A stretch of DNA of 64,000 nt from Acanthochlamys bracteata (taxonomy: Eukaryota; Streptophyta; Magnoliopsida; Pandanales; Velloziaceae). Below are positions 1-12,600 of the stretch, piece after piece. Position numbers and translations under genes: made by a program. Where the stretch lies: positions 9,270,501-9,334,500 of the forward strand of contig CM034131.1 in assembly GCA_019914995.1 (NCBI GenBank). The letters are read 5' to 3'. The notes beneath the pieces are model-generated. The model did no database searches. It was not told where the DNA came from and worked only from the letters and a program-made list of their open reading frames with translations. Each line of letters begins with the position of its first letter. The first letter of the stretch is position 1.

Positions 1-453
1 CACCATAGCTATTGTCCTTTTGTACAAGTCAAAAGGATAATCAAGATCCATAAGGACGAAATGACCATGCATACAGCCTATGAGTCAGTTAGCTAATTGA
101 TGTGCCAACCAGAGAATAACTTCTGCTGCCTTGGCTATTACCAAGTCGCAAGTAAAGTACAAATCGTGAGGAGGGTTCTATAGCAATTTAGTCTCCAAGT
201 TGTACCAGATGAGCGAATCAACACCTTAAGTAGACCTAAAGCATTTCAGTAAAATAAAGCCATACTGTTGTTTCAAACGAAGTATGCAATGACTCCTTGT
301 TTTAAAGAATGGAAAGTACGTTAGCATAATTACAGGTCACATTTCAGACGCTCAGCGTGTTTTGATTCTCAGTATGTTAAGGACCATCGGCACTCCAAAA
401 GTCTAGTAATATGTCAATAACTCGTGTGTTTGTTTATGAAAGACTCGTAGTAC

Positions 454-3032
454 CTTAACTTGGAAAGATTCCATTTGCTTCTCCAATTCTTTTGATAATC
501 GCTCACTTTCAGTATAAAGAAATCTTCTTTCCTCATCAATCGCTTGAACAGCAGATGCAGTGACTTCAGCAGCTTCAGAGGTCTCGTTCAGCCTGTCTGT
601 AATCTCTTTTATGGTGGAATCTCGTGCACGGAGATCTTTCGCCAACTGATGCAGTTCTTCATTTTACCCGAAGAGTCTCCTGTAGTAAACAGTTGCAGAA
701 GAATTACTGCTACATCACAGTTTTCCTAATAAAAGAAATCTCCAATTCTACCTTCATAATAGTTAAATCATCGAACTGATGCTCATTTGCCTGATTGTTA
801 GTAACAAAAGTTTCATTCGGTTTATTGGTTATCAATCCCAAAGCTGCTCTCATAGATATTTTCATTGCGGCTTCAACTTCTTTAGTAGCTTCCATTGCCA
901 TAGAATTGGCGGCTGCAACTGCTGTAGCAACTGTACCAAGTCTTGCAGAACCACTCCCACTTAATGAATTCACTGCCTCTTTATGAGCCCGCAAAACCAA
1001 CTGGGTGGCTCTGTTTTCACAAAGAAAAGGCAATGTAAGTATAGACATTTGCTTTCGCACCAGAATTACGGCATCATTGAGAGTAATCAGCAATTTTGAG
1101 CTAAGCAACAATGCATAAGTGGGTGGTGACAAGAACTATAAAAAGTGTTTTCAGCTAATGAAAGACAGATGGATTATATGAAAGACATGCCCTATTGTGA
1201 TGTTTCTAATATATATGGAAATTTTAACTAGTCTGCATGCATTTGAGGGAGATGTAGGAATTTGGAAGGAAAGGATCGAGTCTATCAATCTAAGAATGTT
1301 ATGCTCCACTTATATGAGTAGCAAGGGAAGGTCGAGGTGCTAAGTAACTATAATCACCTATAACTATGCCTAGAAAATATCTAAAGTTGAACAATAAGGC
1401 AGTCTTTTGATCTTCGATGATGAGCATTTTCCATTATACACATGGAATTCATCTTCTTAAACGATCTTTTTGTTTTTCATCCCTCTCAAGGTAAGTTAGA
1501 AGAAGATTCAATTTGAAGGACAAAAGAGCAAAGAAAATGAAAACCATGTTATGTTAACCGATGTACTAGAAGGCGTGACGAAATGCTCTTTTGTTATTTT
1601 GCCCCTTGAGAGGGAAGTTAGAAGAAGATTCAATTTGAAGGACAAAAGAACAAAGAAAATGAAAACCATTTATGTCAACCAATGAACTACAAGGCGTGAA
1701 GAAATGCTTTATCCGAAGATGCAGCTGAACAATTTCTGAAAACTTCAAAATAGAAAAGGTGTCATAGAATCTCAAGCTTACTGTAAACTGGCTACCCAAG
1801 CTCTTGCAGCTGCAGGAGTTTCTGCGCATAGAAAGTACTCTTTTTTCTGAGGAGTTCCAATATCTAGAAAGTTGGTTAAGATACTCTAGAATATGGTAAA
1901 ATCCTACTCTAGAAAAGTCAGCAGAATTTCACTATGGTCAAAAAACAAGGATACAGAAACAACAACCTTCATATTTTGGCAATCCACTGCAAGGAGTAAG
2001 AGGTTAGGCAATGCCACTTATCCAACTAATCGTGCAAAGAAGGAAATCACCTAATTTTCTTATAAAGAACAGAAAAGAGATTAATGGTAACAGTCATACT
2101 GAAAATTCACAGGGGACACAGCAATGGTGCTACTTGAGTCAAATAATATTGCTCCTTTAACAAGTGGCTCGTTTCTCCGTATCCTACTCCAATAATTAGA
2201 TGAGTTAAAAAAAAGATAGCTTTCTGAAATTCCAAAAAACACCAGAATGCAGAAAATGGTGTGTTACTTGTATTCCATCTTCCCAGTGGTTGGGTCCAGG
2301 ATTACCCATCGCTCATTCCACTTCTTCAGCTGTGCAACACAAAAACGTTTAAACATCATTGCCTGTCAAATTTAATCCTCAGAGAAAGGCTTAGGTTAAA
2401 TTTGTACAAATGGGGAAAAATAACACTGAGATGCAACATGTAAAAAAAGCAAGCATTTTAAGTACCAGAGATATATCTAAAATATCATAATAGAATTCAT
2501 AAACATCTTCCTTCTACAAGAATCAGTGACTTCACTTTCAGATTTATCTTTAATCTTGAAGCCGATGAGAAGGGTGCATTTTAATATCACTACTTCTGCG
2601 TAAAGGTGTAGCTTGGAATTACCGATTTGCAGACAAGAAGAAACAAGCCCAACAGAATATTAACATGATGAACACAGCACAAAATATTAGCGCCTCATCC
2701 TAGTGTAATCCCCATAAAGTGATCTACCATCTTTTGTTTAATTGTTTCTATGGAACAAAACTTTCACAGCCAAATTAGTAGAACAAACCAAACAAAAGCC
2801 ATTTCAATTACGGTCTCAGATCGCTTGAGTAATGGTCCTTGAAGCAAGTGACGACCAGAACCAGAGCTCAGCTGTCGCTTAATCTTCTCCAAGCTATTCT
2901 CCGTCTCCGCCACTCTCTACAAATCCAATCAAAAAAGCGAATCAAAATAGCAATCAAAAAATCAACTATCTGATAAAGTCAAAATGAAGTCATTTCGATT
3001 CAACGCACCGGAGATGTCCCGTTAGAACTCAT
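454..3032 (-). pseudogene. SWAP70-like PH-domain protein, 5' part, frame broken in exon 8
   Basis: Visible exons (minus strand): 3009-3032, 2812-2916, 2268-2329, 2100-2183, 1955-1986, 1782-1863, 752-1010, 454-679. All have GT-AG borders and the phases join correctly up to exon 8. The protein starts MSSNGTSP, then VAETENSLEKIKRQLSSGSG, then a PH domain spread over exons 3-6 (LKKWNERWVILDPTTGKMEY, EPLVKGAILFDSSSTI, HGLPKYEGCCF, IGTPQKKEYFLCAETP). An Ala-rich helix follows (GTVATAVAAANSMAMEA), then a coiled-coil start (RARDSTIKEI). This matches the plant switch-associated protein 70 family (At2g30880 type), thought to bind phosphoinositides and act in membrane or small-GTPase signalling. Exon 8 is 226 nt where 228 would keep frame: after ETLRVK two bases are missing near 660 and a TGA follows at once. 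The remaining coiled coil would lie left of position 1. The break could be real or an assembly error; apart from it the gene looks intact. Confidence 0.8.
1494..1708. repeat. tandem direct duplication inside SWAP70-like intron 6
   Basis: About 94 bases at 1494-1587 recur at 1616-1708, offset by about 121 bases. The shared core begins AGTTAGAAGAAGATTC and ends with AAATGCT. Copies differ by scattered substitutions and small gaps. It lies wholly within the intron between exons 6 and 7, so it should not affect the protein. Confidence 0.8.
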
Positions 3033-3419
3033 GAAGCAGATCGAGATCGAGATCGAAGAAATAAGAAATAGGTTTTTTGGGATCTGAAGAAGATAGAAAC
3101 ACAGTGTCGTTGTCGTAATAGAAGAAGAAGAAAGTGGCTGGTTGCTGTTGTCGACCGGCGGGTGCTGCGGAGGAGTTGATTTCACTCACCCCCGGTTAAA
3201 ATTATAACTAACTAACAACTATTAATTCCTGTCAAAGAAAATAATAATAATATAATCCTGCCGTCAGAATTACAGGGTACGCTCTCTACAGAATAATTTT
3301 TCAGTATCATACAATTAAAAGCGTAATTCGCAGATATGAACTGTGAAGTATTAAACTTACTAATTTGTTGTCCACAGGTTTGAAAGAAGGCACGTTTTTT
3401 TATGTTGTTTGTTATATAG

Positions 3420-3970
3420 ATCGCAGGATCGATAGAGGTGAATCGATTTTAATCAAAACTGAATCGATTTATATAATAATTAAATTAAAATTTTTAATCC
3501 TAATTTAATTTATTTATTTGTATAGATTAAAATTGTTAATCATAATTTAAAATATTTAATAACCAAATTAAATTCAAATCAACTTATTTAATAATTAAAA
3601 TAATTAAAATAAAATTATAAATATTAATTTCTAATAAAATATAAAAATTATTAATTATGATATATTTTAAAAATATATTAATTTTGATAAAATTATAAAT
3701 TAAGTAAAATTAGTTAATTTAGAATAAATTAAGAATATATATATTTATCTAAAATTCAAATTTTATGTAATATTTAAATACTCTGTAATTATTAAGTAAT
3801 ATATTCTTTATAAAATTTTAAGGATTAAACTGGTCAATTTTTTATCAATTCGATCTGAATTTATTTAAATTTTTGGTTCAATTTCAGATTGACCCAAAAT
3901 TGACGTGAATTTAACTTTTTTGGGATCGATTTCGGATTAAGTTTATAAGTTAAGTCAGAAATTGCCAACT
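3420..3970. repeat. AT-rich repeat with GATCGATTT-type edges
   Basis: A very AT-rich core of about 400 bases is flanked by GATC-rich edges: near 3430-3465 (ATCGATTTTAATC, AATCGATTTAT) and near 3840-3960 (AATTCGATCTG, GGGATCGATTTCGG). The right edge reads GAAATTGCCAACTCTA, a style seen at ends of some plant non-autonomous DNA transposons. I could not fix exact ends or a target-site duplication. The element at 15351-15918 has a similar architecture. No coding capacity. Confidence 0.4.
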
Positions 3971-4089
3971 CTATGTGAATTTTGGTCTCACACTAAAAGA
4001 ATTAGCCAACTAGCATTCTGTAGCTACTTAAGGGACGGATGTTATTAAGCCTATCAAGTTAGGATCTATTTGCATAATTTAATGCGAGT

Positions 4090-4663
4090 TGTTGGCCTAT
4101 TTTTAAATTAGATATATCCTATTTTTTATTTGGACACCATTGCAGGCTCATATGCTCGGCCATATACTATCAAATTAGTCCGTTTTTCAATCGAACCTGT
4201 CAAATCCTACATATTACTAACTTAAGCTAGTCTAACTTGGATGCTCAATAATCTTCCTCTAGCAATACGCCGGGTGGCTCAACTCCACCACATTCTGATA
4301 CCTACACTAATAAAAATTATAGAATCGAATTCCTATACTAATAAAAATTGTTAATCTCTTAGAGATTAGCATCTCTTACTTATAAATACATACTCATTCT
4401 AGTACTCAATTAATGTGAAACTATTAAAGCATGTGGGCTATTAAGAGCAGCAAGACATGGTCCACTATTAAAGGGTTTAGTGATCAATCCAAGCAAGTTG
4501 CTGACGACATCTAAATTAGCTAGTCTTTTTTCTTATTGGACACCATCTCAGATCCCTACACTACTATTCGATTCTAATCTATCGAGTTAGTCCGTCTTTC
4601 ATTCGGTGCCACCAAATTCTACACGTTACTAATTCGAATCTGACCTAACTTCGAGGCCCAACA
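4090..4663. repeat. diverged direct duplication
   Basis: A block at about 4090-4250 is repeated at about 4497-4663. Shared landmarks in the same order are CTAAATTAG/TTAAATTAG, TTGGACACCAT, TTAGTCCGT, CAAAT(C/T)CTAC, TTACTAA and CTAACTT. Similarity is partial, so the duplication is old or both are separate copies of one repeat. No open frame of note. It may be a decayed retroelement terminal region, but no polypurine tract or primer site was seen. Confidence 0.5.
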
Positions 4664-5021
4664 TAAATTAAAACCACTGATGTGCAATTTGATGTTTGCG
4701 TGCATTATGGAGTTCTTTAGAGATAGAGTATGAAAAATGTGCTTCCATTTTTTTTGTTGCGACAACTTCTTGAAAATGGGGATGATTAATGAGATTGGTC
4801 TTTGATTGGAAATCTACGTTCTTATCTTTGTTCTTCGGTCTATCATGTAGAAATATTAATCGTAAATTATATTGAAGAGAACAAACCCTTCAAGCCTTTG
4901 AACAAAGGAAGCCTTCAGCTGGGAGCATACAATTCGATACATGTCACACTTGGAATTTCATTACTATACATAGTTCACTATAAAACAACTTAAAATTCAT
5001 AAATAAATCACAAATAATATT

Positions 5022-5245
5022 GGGGCGTGGTTTAGTTGATGAAAAATGAGTTTCTAAAAAATCGAGTTCGGAGTGAAGTGAGTTAGAAACGAGTTTAAAT
5101 TCTTATATTTAGTTGCATTGGAAATGGAGTTCGAAATAGATTTCAAATTTAGAAATAAATTAGAATGATAATTGAAATATATAAAATATTTTCAAATTCA
5201 AATTCGGCAAAACAAAGTGAGTTTAGTGCAATTGAAACACGCCTT
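5022..5245. mobile_element. MITE-like element with GGCGTG-type inverted ends
   Basis: The left end GGGGCGTGGTTTAGTTG and the reverse complement of the right end (GGCGTGTTTCAATTG) match at about 11 of 15 positions. The interior is short, AT-rich and non-coding. It shares the GGCGTG(T)TT terminus with elements at 27972 and 35120. The target-site duplication is not clear. It lies just beyond the 3' end of the aspartic protease gene. Confidence 0.5.
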
Positions 5246-5573
5246 TAATACTTCCCAACCAATTCAGATATAAAGTACCTAGCCGGACAACAAAAAGAAC
5301 CAACAACATGATAAAGGGACAACACCATTTTATTCAAAGGTAGTACATCCAGATGCAAGAGTAACAAGACGGCACTAAATCACTACCTTAACACTTCCCA
5401 ACCAATCACAGTAAAAGTACAACTTTCGCAACATACATCAAAGAAAAAGGCTCTAACCTTTCAAATTTAAATCTCCCAACTGCACTACATGCCAATAACT
5501 TCGAAGTTTCTGTTATGACTATGTTGTAAACTTTTACATCCAATCTCAATAGAAACCAACTACCACAAAGTCT

Positions 5574-7079
5574 CTAGTGGTGAAGTCCATGATAAGCTGC
5601 AGCAGATGAACAATCCATTGGCTGGAAGCCAACTCTCTCCTTCTCTAAATCGTAAACAACTTCCACATTCTGCTGCTGGAAGCTTCCCAGAACACCAGCA
5701 GGTCCGTATGGTTCATTCCCATCCATGCTCTGAAACATCAAACACTTCACTCCCACAAAATCTCTTGGTGCGCTCACTGCATAGAAACAACTATCACTAG
5801 GCAACACAAGCTCCACATTGTTCAGAAAGTGAAGAGATATTGACGGAAGATTATCACCGGTGCTGGAATAGGTGTTGTTGATGCAGGGGACTTTGTAGCA
5901 TAGATCGAACCCTGTTCTAGTCTCATGCTCCTTTGATCTTGAGTAAGTAATTGCAGAATCTAATTCCGCAAGTAACTGGGAGTACAATGATTCTGGCAAG
6001 TGAGTATAAGTCGTGCCAGAGTCAATCAACAAGCCTCCATTGCCTCGTGCATCAAAATCTTTCAAGCTTAAAGGGACTTCTATGGTTGTCTGGTTACTAC
6101 TACTGTTTCCATTAATGGTGATTCCTTCTAGACCTATGTAGTATGAGTTGGGAAACATTTGATTCTTTAGCAAGGGTATGAAATGCATGTAATCTTTTGA
6201 AGCTATCGCTAGCTCACCTAGAACTAACGGACTTGAGAAATCAGGATTGTTCGCATACTTGAATCCTAGGAAACAATGTGAGAAACCCTTATGAAGGAAC
6301 CCAAGTTGTGAAGGAAATGATAGTGAACCCCTTCCAAACCCTATAATCCCTACAGCCTCTCCATATGCAGAGTTCACGCAGCCAAAGCAAAACCCTGATA
6401 ATTTTTCTTTGATAGAACTTGAATCATCATCACCATGAACTCTTAGCGTTTCTTTAAAGAGACTCCCTGTGATAAGACCATCTCCACCGTAGTTGTAGGC
6501 GAAAGAAGGGCAAGGTCTAGGGCATGTTCCTATCAGCAATGACCTCAACGGGCAACCAACGGCTGCACATGGATCGTATGGGTTGTCTGAGCTATGAATG
6601 CTAGTGCAGAAATTGCTAGAGCAAAGATCTCTAAGAGATGAGGATGAATAAATTGGAGAGAATGTTGTTGTAATTGACTTGGAATTCTTTAAGTAGTAAT
6701 CATCACACTCAATGCAGTTGAAGGAAGAAAACATGTCTTTACAAGGAAACCAAGTGAGATCGCTACCAGTGTCCATAAAAGCTTGGATGATTTGTGGAGG
6801 AGTGCCTATGTTAAGTGAGATCAAGTAACCATCTCCAAAACCTCTCAGTGATTCTACCATGTCGTTCTCCATGAGCAATGCCTCAGAAGGGCTATGGTTC
6901 AAACCATGAAGGTTTCTATATGAATTAGAGATTAATGATCTTGAATGAATCATGACTAAGACTAGTGAACCATGAAAGCTTCTGTTATTCTTTGCATAAG
7001 ATTGATAAGCGAATAGTGTAATGAAGAAAAGAAAGAAAACAAGCTTGTAGCTAGGTAGGAAAGCAACTAATAATGCCAT
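5574..7079 (-). CDS. pepsin-family (A1) aspartic protease, plant atypical type
   Basis: A single-exon gene of 501 residues, starting at the ATG closest to a TATA box. Residues 1-29 form a hydrophobic secretion signal ending near SYA. The first catalytic motif is DTGSDLTW with Asp103, the second is DSGTTYTHLP with Asp353, and the characteristic GIIGFGRGSLSFPSQL block lies at about 244-259. Many cysteines sit between the first Asp and residue 190, as in nepenthesin-like plant enzymes. It should cut proteins in the secretory pathway, vacuole or cell wall; the substrate is unknown. It resembles At4g16563/At5g45120-type proteases. At5g45120 lies next to NPR3 in Arabidopsis as I recall, and the next gene upstream here is an NPR3/4 type, which supports orthology by position. 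Confidence 0.93.
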   Translation of the reverse strand: MALLVAFLPSYKLVFFLFFITLFAYQSYAKNNRSFHGSLVLVMIHSRSLISNSYRNLHGLNHSPSEALLMENDMVESLRGFGDGYLISLNIGTPPQIIQAFMDTGSDLTWFPCKDMFSSFNCIECDDYYLKNSKSITTTFSPIYSSSSLRDLCSSNFCTSIHSSDNPYDPCAAVGCPLRSLLIGTCPRPCPSFAYNYGGDGLITGSLFKETLRVHGDDDSSSIKEKLSGFCFGCVNSAYGEAVGIIGFGRGSLSFPSQLGFLHKGFSHCFLGFKYANNPDFSSPLVLGELAIASKDYMHFIPLLKNQMFPNSYYIGLEGITINGNSSSNQTTIEVPLSLKDFDARGNGGLLIDSGTTYTHLPESLYSQLLAELDSAITYSRSKEHETRTGFDLCYKVPCINNTYSSTGDNLPSISLHFLNNVELVLPSDSCFYAVSAPRDFVGVKCLMFQSMDGNEPYGPAGVLGSFQQQNVEVVYDLEKERVGFQPMDCSSAAAYHGLHH

Positions 7080-7130
7080 TTTTTGGCCTAACTATGAAGG
7101 TGATGAACTGAGATTTGAAAGATTCAGCAT

Positions 7131-7138
7131 TATTTATA
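7131..7138 (-). promoter_or_regulatory. TATA box of the aspartic protease
   Basis: TATAAATA on the minus strand, about 52-60 bases upstream of the ATG at 7079. This spacing implies a 5' leader of only about 25 bases. Confidence 0.6.
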
Positions 7139-9646
7139 AGCTAACAGTGAAGGGCATATGACTACATTATAGCATTTCACTACATTAATTATAAAGGTGT
7201 TTAAGAATTTTAAATACTCGAAAATTATTAGAGAGTTAATGCTGTTCTGATGTAGACCACTTGGTAGGAATTAGCGAGAACAAATGTGTAGAAAGTATAG
7301 TACATGCATGAGGGATTAAAAGGGAAATCCTACAATTTCTACTGGAAAAGATCAAGATCAAGTAAACAATGAGAAGTTCGTAATTTAGACGATAAAAATG
7401 GAGTCATCATCTCTGTATGATGAAGCTTTTTCGTATATATGTAGCTATTATCAGTAAGGCATAGTGATCAATTTGGCAATGACAAGTTCTTCTATTGAAT
7501 CATTGGACAATATTAATTTTAGGATTTTTTTTTCTCAAAGGAAATAACTCAAACACGCATGCTCGATCTAGTATAACTTTTCCCTTTCTTTTATCATGAT
7601 CAATAGTATAACATAGATAATTTAAGAAAATATATATGCAATCAAGAAGCAAATAATGCATATTAGAGACGTTTGCCGGAAGCTAATTGGTCATTAGAAA
7701 ATCATTATAATGTGGGCGGTTCAGAAAAGGAAAACAGTTACGTTCTATTCGTAGTTGCCTAGTCAGAAGAATGTACTTACGAAGAAAAAATACTACTAAT
7801 CATGAAACCACAAACCTTAACAACTAAGAAGCAAAGCCAAATTCGTTAATGTCGTGACGGTTTATGTAAAAAGCATCATCCAGCAATTCAATCTTAGCAA
7901 GATGTGATTCAATAATGGTTCTTGCTACAGCAGATATCAATAGCGCTTTTTTTATTTTTAAAAACCATATACAATTTCCTATCTTTTGATGCCTTTTGGA
8001 GTAGTAGTATTATTATACATGCAAATTACCGACATTAATTGTTATGATGGAAACATATATCAGCACTCAATTCTACATGAGTACATTCAATTGTTTTCAT
8101 AAAACCATAACCAGGACAAAGATCATAATAACACACTAACCATCAAACCAGAAAGTTAATATAACCACTGAGATTCTACAGTTAACAGAGTTCACCATTT
8201 CTTGTACTTCAGAGCAAGATCAGACAATTCTTCGAAGAAGCATACAAGGTGGAAAAATAAGCACCACTCCACTGATGACTAGCTTAGCTTCATAGAAGTT
8301 ATGGTTTTCTCCTAATTAAAATAAGTTCTCTTTACCTTTTAGGATCCTAATCATGGTGAATCACTGAATATCATGGTCTTAAACCTATACGATAGAGTTC
8401 ACTGGTCGCTTTTTTGCTTCCATTAGTGTACGCATGTTGAAATAAACAGGGCATATGACATTCTAAGTGCTTGAACCTAAGGTGGTTTGCATAAGCAAAA
8501 TGTAGAGCTTATTTATAGGTACAATCGTACGCTAAGACCTTTGAAATAATTATCTCATTAATCATATTGCAGGTAGACAGCCTGTGCGCGAAAGTAATTT
8601 TTTTCTGCCAAAATGTTATTTCCGAGTGACTTCTTATGTTATTTTGTATTAATTTATTTTTTGTAACTCACTTTTTAAAAACATTATTTTCAAAAAATCA
8701 CTTTATAGAAAATCACTTCCGGTGAAAAGTGAAACGAACACGCTCTTATTTTTTGAAAAACTAAGAGTGCGTTCTTTTGCACAAAAAATTTACTTTTTTT
8801 TTACTAAAAAATTATTTCTAATTTATTTTTTTGTTGTAGAAAGAACAAAATAAATCACTTACAATTTATTTTTCAATAAAAAAAAAACATATCATTTTAA
8901 TAATACTATTTCTAATAATTTATTTGTAAAAATTTATTTTCAAAAATAAAAGAACGCACACTAATAATATATCGGATTTCTAAACGGTCTAGGAAGCCCA
9001 TCAATTAATTTCCTGCAAAGAGCCGACTATGCCCGTTTACAAATATCAGCTTAAGGCTATGCGAAGTTTTTACTTCTATAAAAAACTAATGTTACCTGAC
9101 AGTATACCTCAAGAAAATAAATACTCTACTTAACCAGTACAGAACTCTCAAACTATTCAAGTAGCTAAGAATATAACACTTTGTCTGTACTGCAAAAACT
9201 TTCAATAAAGTCTTAGCTGTGACTTGCAAGCAAGAAAACAGCCTATGTTACAATATGGAAATGGAATCATTCTTGTTAGAAACAAAGACTTCGATTTATA
9301 GGAACTCTTTTTACATGCAAGTCAAGCCAGCAATTATTATTCATTGTGCCCGAGTCCACATGGCTATTATGAACACCTATTGTTGTGCACTACAATTGGT
9401 AGTCCTAACCTGATAGCCTATGGTTATAGTGCCGATTCGTCTTACACTAATCGAATAATAGAATGCAACACTTACAAAAGAAAAAATGTTGGCAAAAATC
9501 AGGAAAAAAAGTCGGCTGCATTACTTGGGGTAGCCAGGCAAACCCAGGCAGACCACAAGGTTTCCCTTCAGATCTAGCTATTATCTTTTCTCTCTCTTTA
9601 CATTTAAAGAGATACGCTACTGTGCAGGTAGAATTAGCTGTAAGCT
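7139..9646. other. intergenic region between protease and NPR3/4-like gene
   Basis: Contains the upstream region of the protease gene, a MITE at 8765-8961, and the downstream flank of the NPR3/4-like gene. Short open frames at 9219-9750 match nothing I know and overlap the other gene's 3' end on the opposite strand. No other gene is visible. Confidence 0.6.
8765..8961. mobile_element. MITE with TAA target duplication, PIF/Harbinger-like
   Basis: The left end GAGTGCGTTCTTTT and the reverse complement of the right end (GTGTGCGTTCTTTT) agree at 13 of 14 bases. Both sides are flanked by TAA (8762-8764 and 8962-8964), the 3-base duplication typical of PIF/Harbinger (Tourist) MITEs. It is 197 bases long, AT-rich inside and without coding capacity. 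The 150 bases to its left, ending ACACGCTC-TTA, look like part of a related element. Confidence 0.7.
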
Positions 9647-12600
9647 TTACTTTCTTGACCCCTTATGTTGCCTGCCCACACCTTTCAAGGAAGATGAGGA
9701 TAATGATGACGTCAAACAGGAGTGTGAGCTTTCAGCCCGGTCCTTGGTGAAGGCCCTTTGGACATCTTTCTTTAACTCATAGAACCGCCTTCGCTTCACT
9801 TGTTGCTCATCAGGAGTTCCAGTATCAAGATAGATGAAGTCCTGCATGTCATCATCCATGAACTTATCTAAAACCTCAGAACAGTGTGGGAAATACCTCC
9901 GACCCAGCTCCACTGCAAGAAAAAATATCAAAAATCATCTTAGAAATCCACAGATAGAATCTTCATAATCATTGCATTAAGCCTGTAACTTTCTCCTTAC
10001 AATGCAGTGTTTATCCATGCACCAAAAAAGCTGTGACTGATTCACTTGCAACTTTTCCATAGGCTTATTATGTAATTCATAATACAGTAAGAAATAAGAA
10101 CATGCTACTTACAAGACTACTTTGGTTGTTTCTTCTGCAACTATGATTGCAATACTTAGAGCACGTGCATAGTCATATGATGAAACTAGTACAACATATG
10201 GTTGTTATGGATTTGAGTTAGACCACTTTTTGTATGTCCAAAATACATTAAAGCTGAAGGGGTAAAACTTCAAATGCATACCTGTTCTTGAAAGGGCATC
10301 TACCCTTTCACGTAGCCTTTTATTTTGCATTGAAGGTGTCTCATTCAGATCAACTTCTTTTAAATTCCCAGAACTCCTTAAAGCCGAAAGGCCAGCAAAT
10401 TCTGCAGTTGTGTCTGCATGAGCAATTTGCATGGCCACCTTTGCTTCACTAGGAAAAAGCAACCTCGCAAAAGCAACTGGAAGAAATTGCACTGTCAGAG
10501 ATGCAAGCCAATAGGATAATCATGCTCAATGAATGAAAACACATCATTCATGCAGAATGCAATAGATATACAACACACAGTGTCAATATCTGCAATATTT
10601 CTTTATAAGGAGTACATTAATTAAAAGTAATCTACTAGCATGAGACAATAGAAACAAGAGTCAGTAACCTAAAAGATCTACCATGAGATGGACACCATTA
10701 GCAACAAGTTATAGAAAAGCAGCCATTTGCAATCACTTGGTTGATAAACCAAATATTTCTCCAAAACATCTTTCACCAAATAAAAACTTTCACAATTAAG
10801 GACTCACAAGATAGGTAAGAGCAAAAACTACTATATGTAGCATGGATTTGGGGGAGATTGTAAGTTCCTGGAAGAAGCTTAAGTCTTTATCACTTTCTTC
10901 TGCTACAGAATAACTTTTCAGCTCCATTTACATAACTTTTATATGCATTTACCACAAATAAATGCATTAACAATAAATAAACTAACATATCTGCCATGAG
11001 GTATTCATGGTGATCTTAAAGAGTCAACATTGCATATAACATCAGTTTTACCAAAAACAAAAATTGCAAATACATGCACATTCGTCAGTGATTTCTGCTG
11101 CATGAACAGACAAGCTCCAAAATACTTAGCTTTTATGTTTACTTGATTGTAAGTTAGCTCTAGAAACAGGGAATCTATTAATCAGCTATACAATGTTTAC
11201 AGCCTTGAAGAGGCAGAATTCACCTCACTGAACTTAGTGAAAATTGTTTGATCACTGATGTTAACTACAAATACATGAACCTTAATCATGATGTATCTAT
11301 GAGGATGACGAACTGTAGAAACAATTGCTGATTACCAATTTCTTCCACTACTTAACATCATTTCTATCTATGGAAACAAAATTAATTCTGCATAATAGCA
11401 TGCTGCTATTATCGTCAAAAGTACTAAATACACCATCATGCACAAATCCCTTCAGTTAATGTAGATAAGCCTAGGAGATGCATGTTAGAAAAGGTTTTAC
11501 AAACCTTAGCTAAGAAATAAAAGATAATATTCTAGTAATAGCAGCATTTCTATGATGAATATTGGGATCCACATATTAAGCATATTAAAGAAAAACTTCA
11601 ACAAAAATGGAAAAAAATATAGGTCACCTCTATTTTCTAAATATATAAGCTTCATATGCAAGTCGTCCGCAAAAAGAGGGGATGTCACGGCTTCTTCCAT
11701 ATTAGCAGGGATCCTTCTTATTTCTCTTTCCAAAATGTCAATGCATACCCTGTCTTTATTCGACTCTTGACCACGTTCAGTCTTAGCATAATAATCTTTT
11801 ACCTTTGTCGACCTCCGGCAAATCGTTACAGCACTCTGCCCATCTGATGTCAATTCTGATGCAGAGGCACCTCTGCTCAGAAGCGATACAATAACAGCAG
11901 GTTCCATACGCATTGCAGCCACATGGAGGGGTGTATATCCCCTCTCATTCTTGAGGTTCACATCAACTGGCTTTAAGTCTAGGAGTTCAGATACAATTTT
12001 GGTATCACAGTATGCAACGGCATAATGTAAAGCATAAGCATCATCTAAAGTTATGTTAGACTCAGTTAGAAGCATCTTAACGAGCTCAACATCATCTGAA
12101 TCTAAAGCCTTCTGGATCCGTTTCATGCTTTTCTCACAGACCGAATCCCGGACTTCAGATTTGTTTTGCTGGTTTTTTTTGCGGATCACTTTAACATCAC
12201 CCACCACTTCCGATGGCAACTCCTTCTCAAGAGAGGTATTATCAAGATCAGACCTGGCTACTCTATACACACAATGGCTAAGTAGTTCACTAAGGTTACA
12301 ATGGAAGGCAACCAAAAGTATTGGGACGACATCTTCCACATGGGCCTTGTCAACAAAATTATTGAGTTGGCGCTGCAAATCATAGTATGGTGTCATTATA
12401 GTACATAATGTTGAAAGAGACGCACCATTGGAGTGAGAGAAACTATAAAGATTAAATTTCTCATAGCTAATTGGAACTATGTCTAAAACAGAGGAAAAAG
12501 AAGCATTCAAGGGCTATGGATACCAACTTGAAGCAATATCTTTACCCAAATCCTGAGTAATGACATGAGAACGAAACAACCAAACTGGAGGAGTATGAAG

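Noticed and set aside
1134..2260. Apparent loss of PH-domain exons in the SWAP70-like gene
   Set aside because: The exons are too short to stand out as open frames, but a reverse-strand reading recovers all of them (2100-2183, 1955-1986, 1782-1863) in phase. The PH domain is intact.
11552..12385. Plus-strand open frames opposite the ankyrin exon
   Set aside because: Antisense shadows of the NPR3/4-like exon 2, with no protein character of their own.
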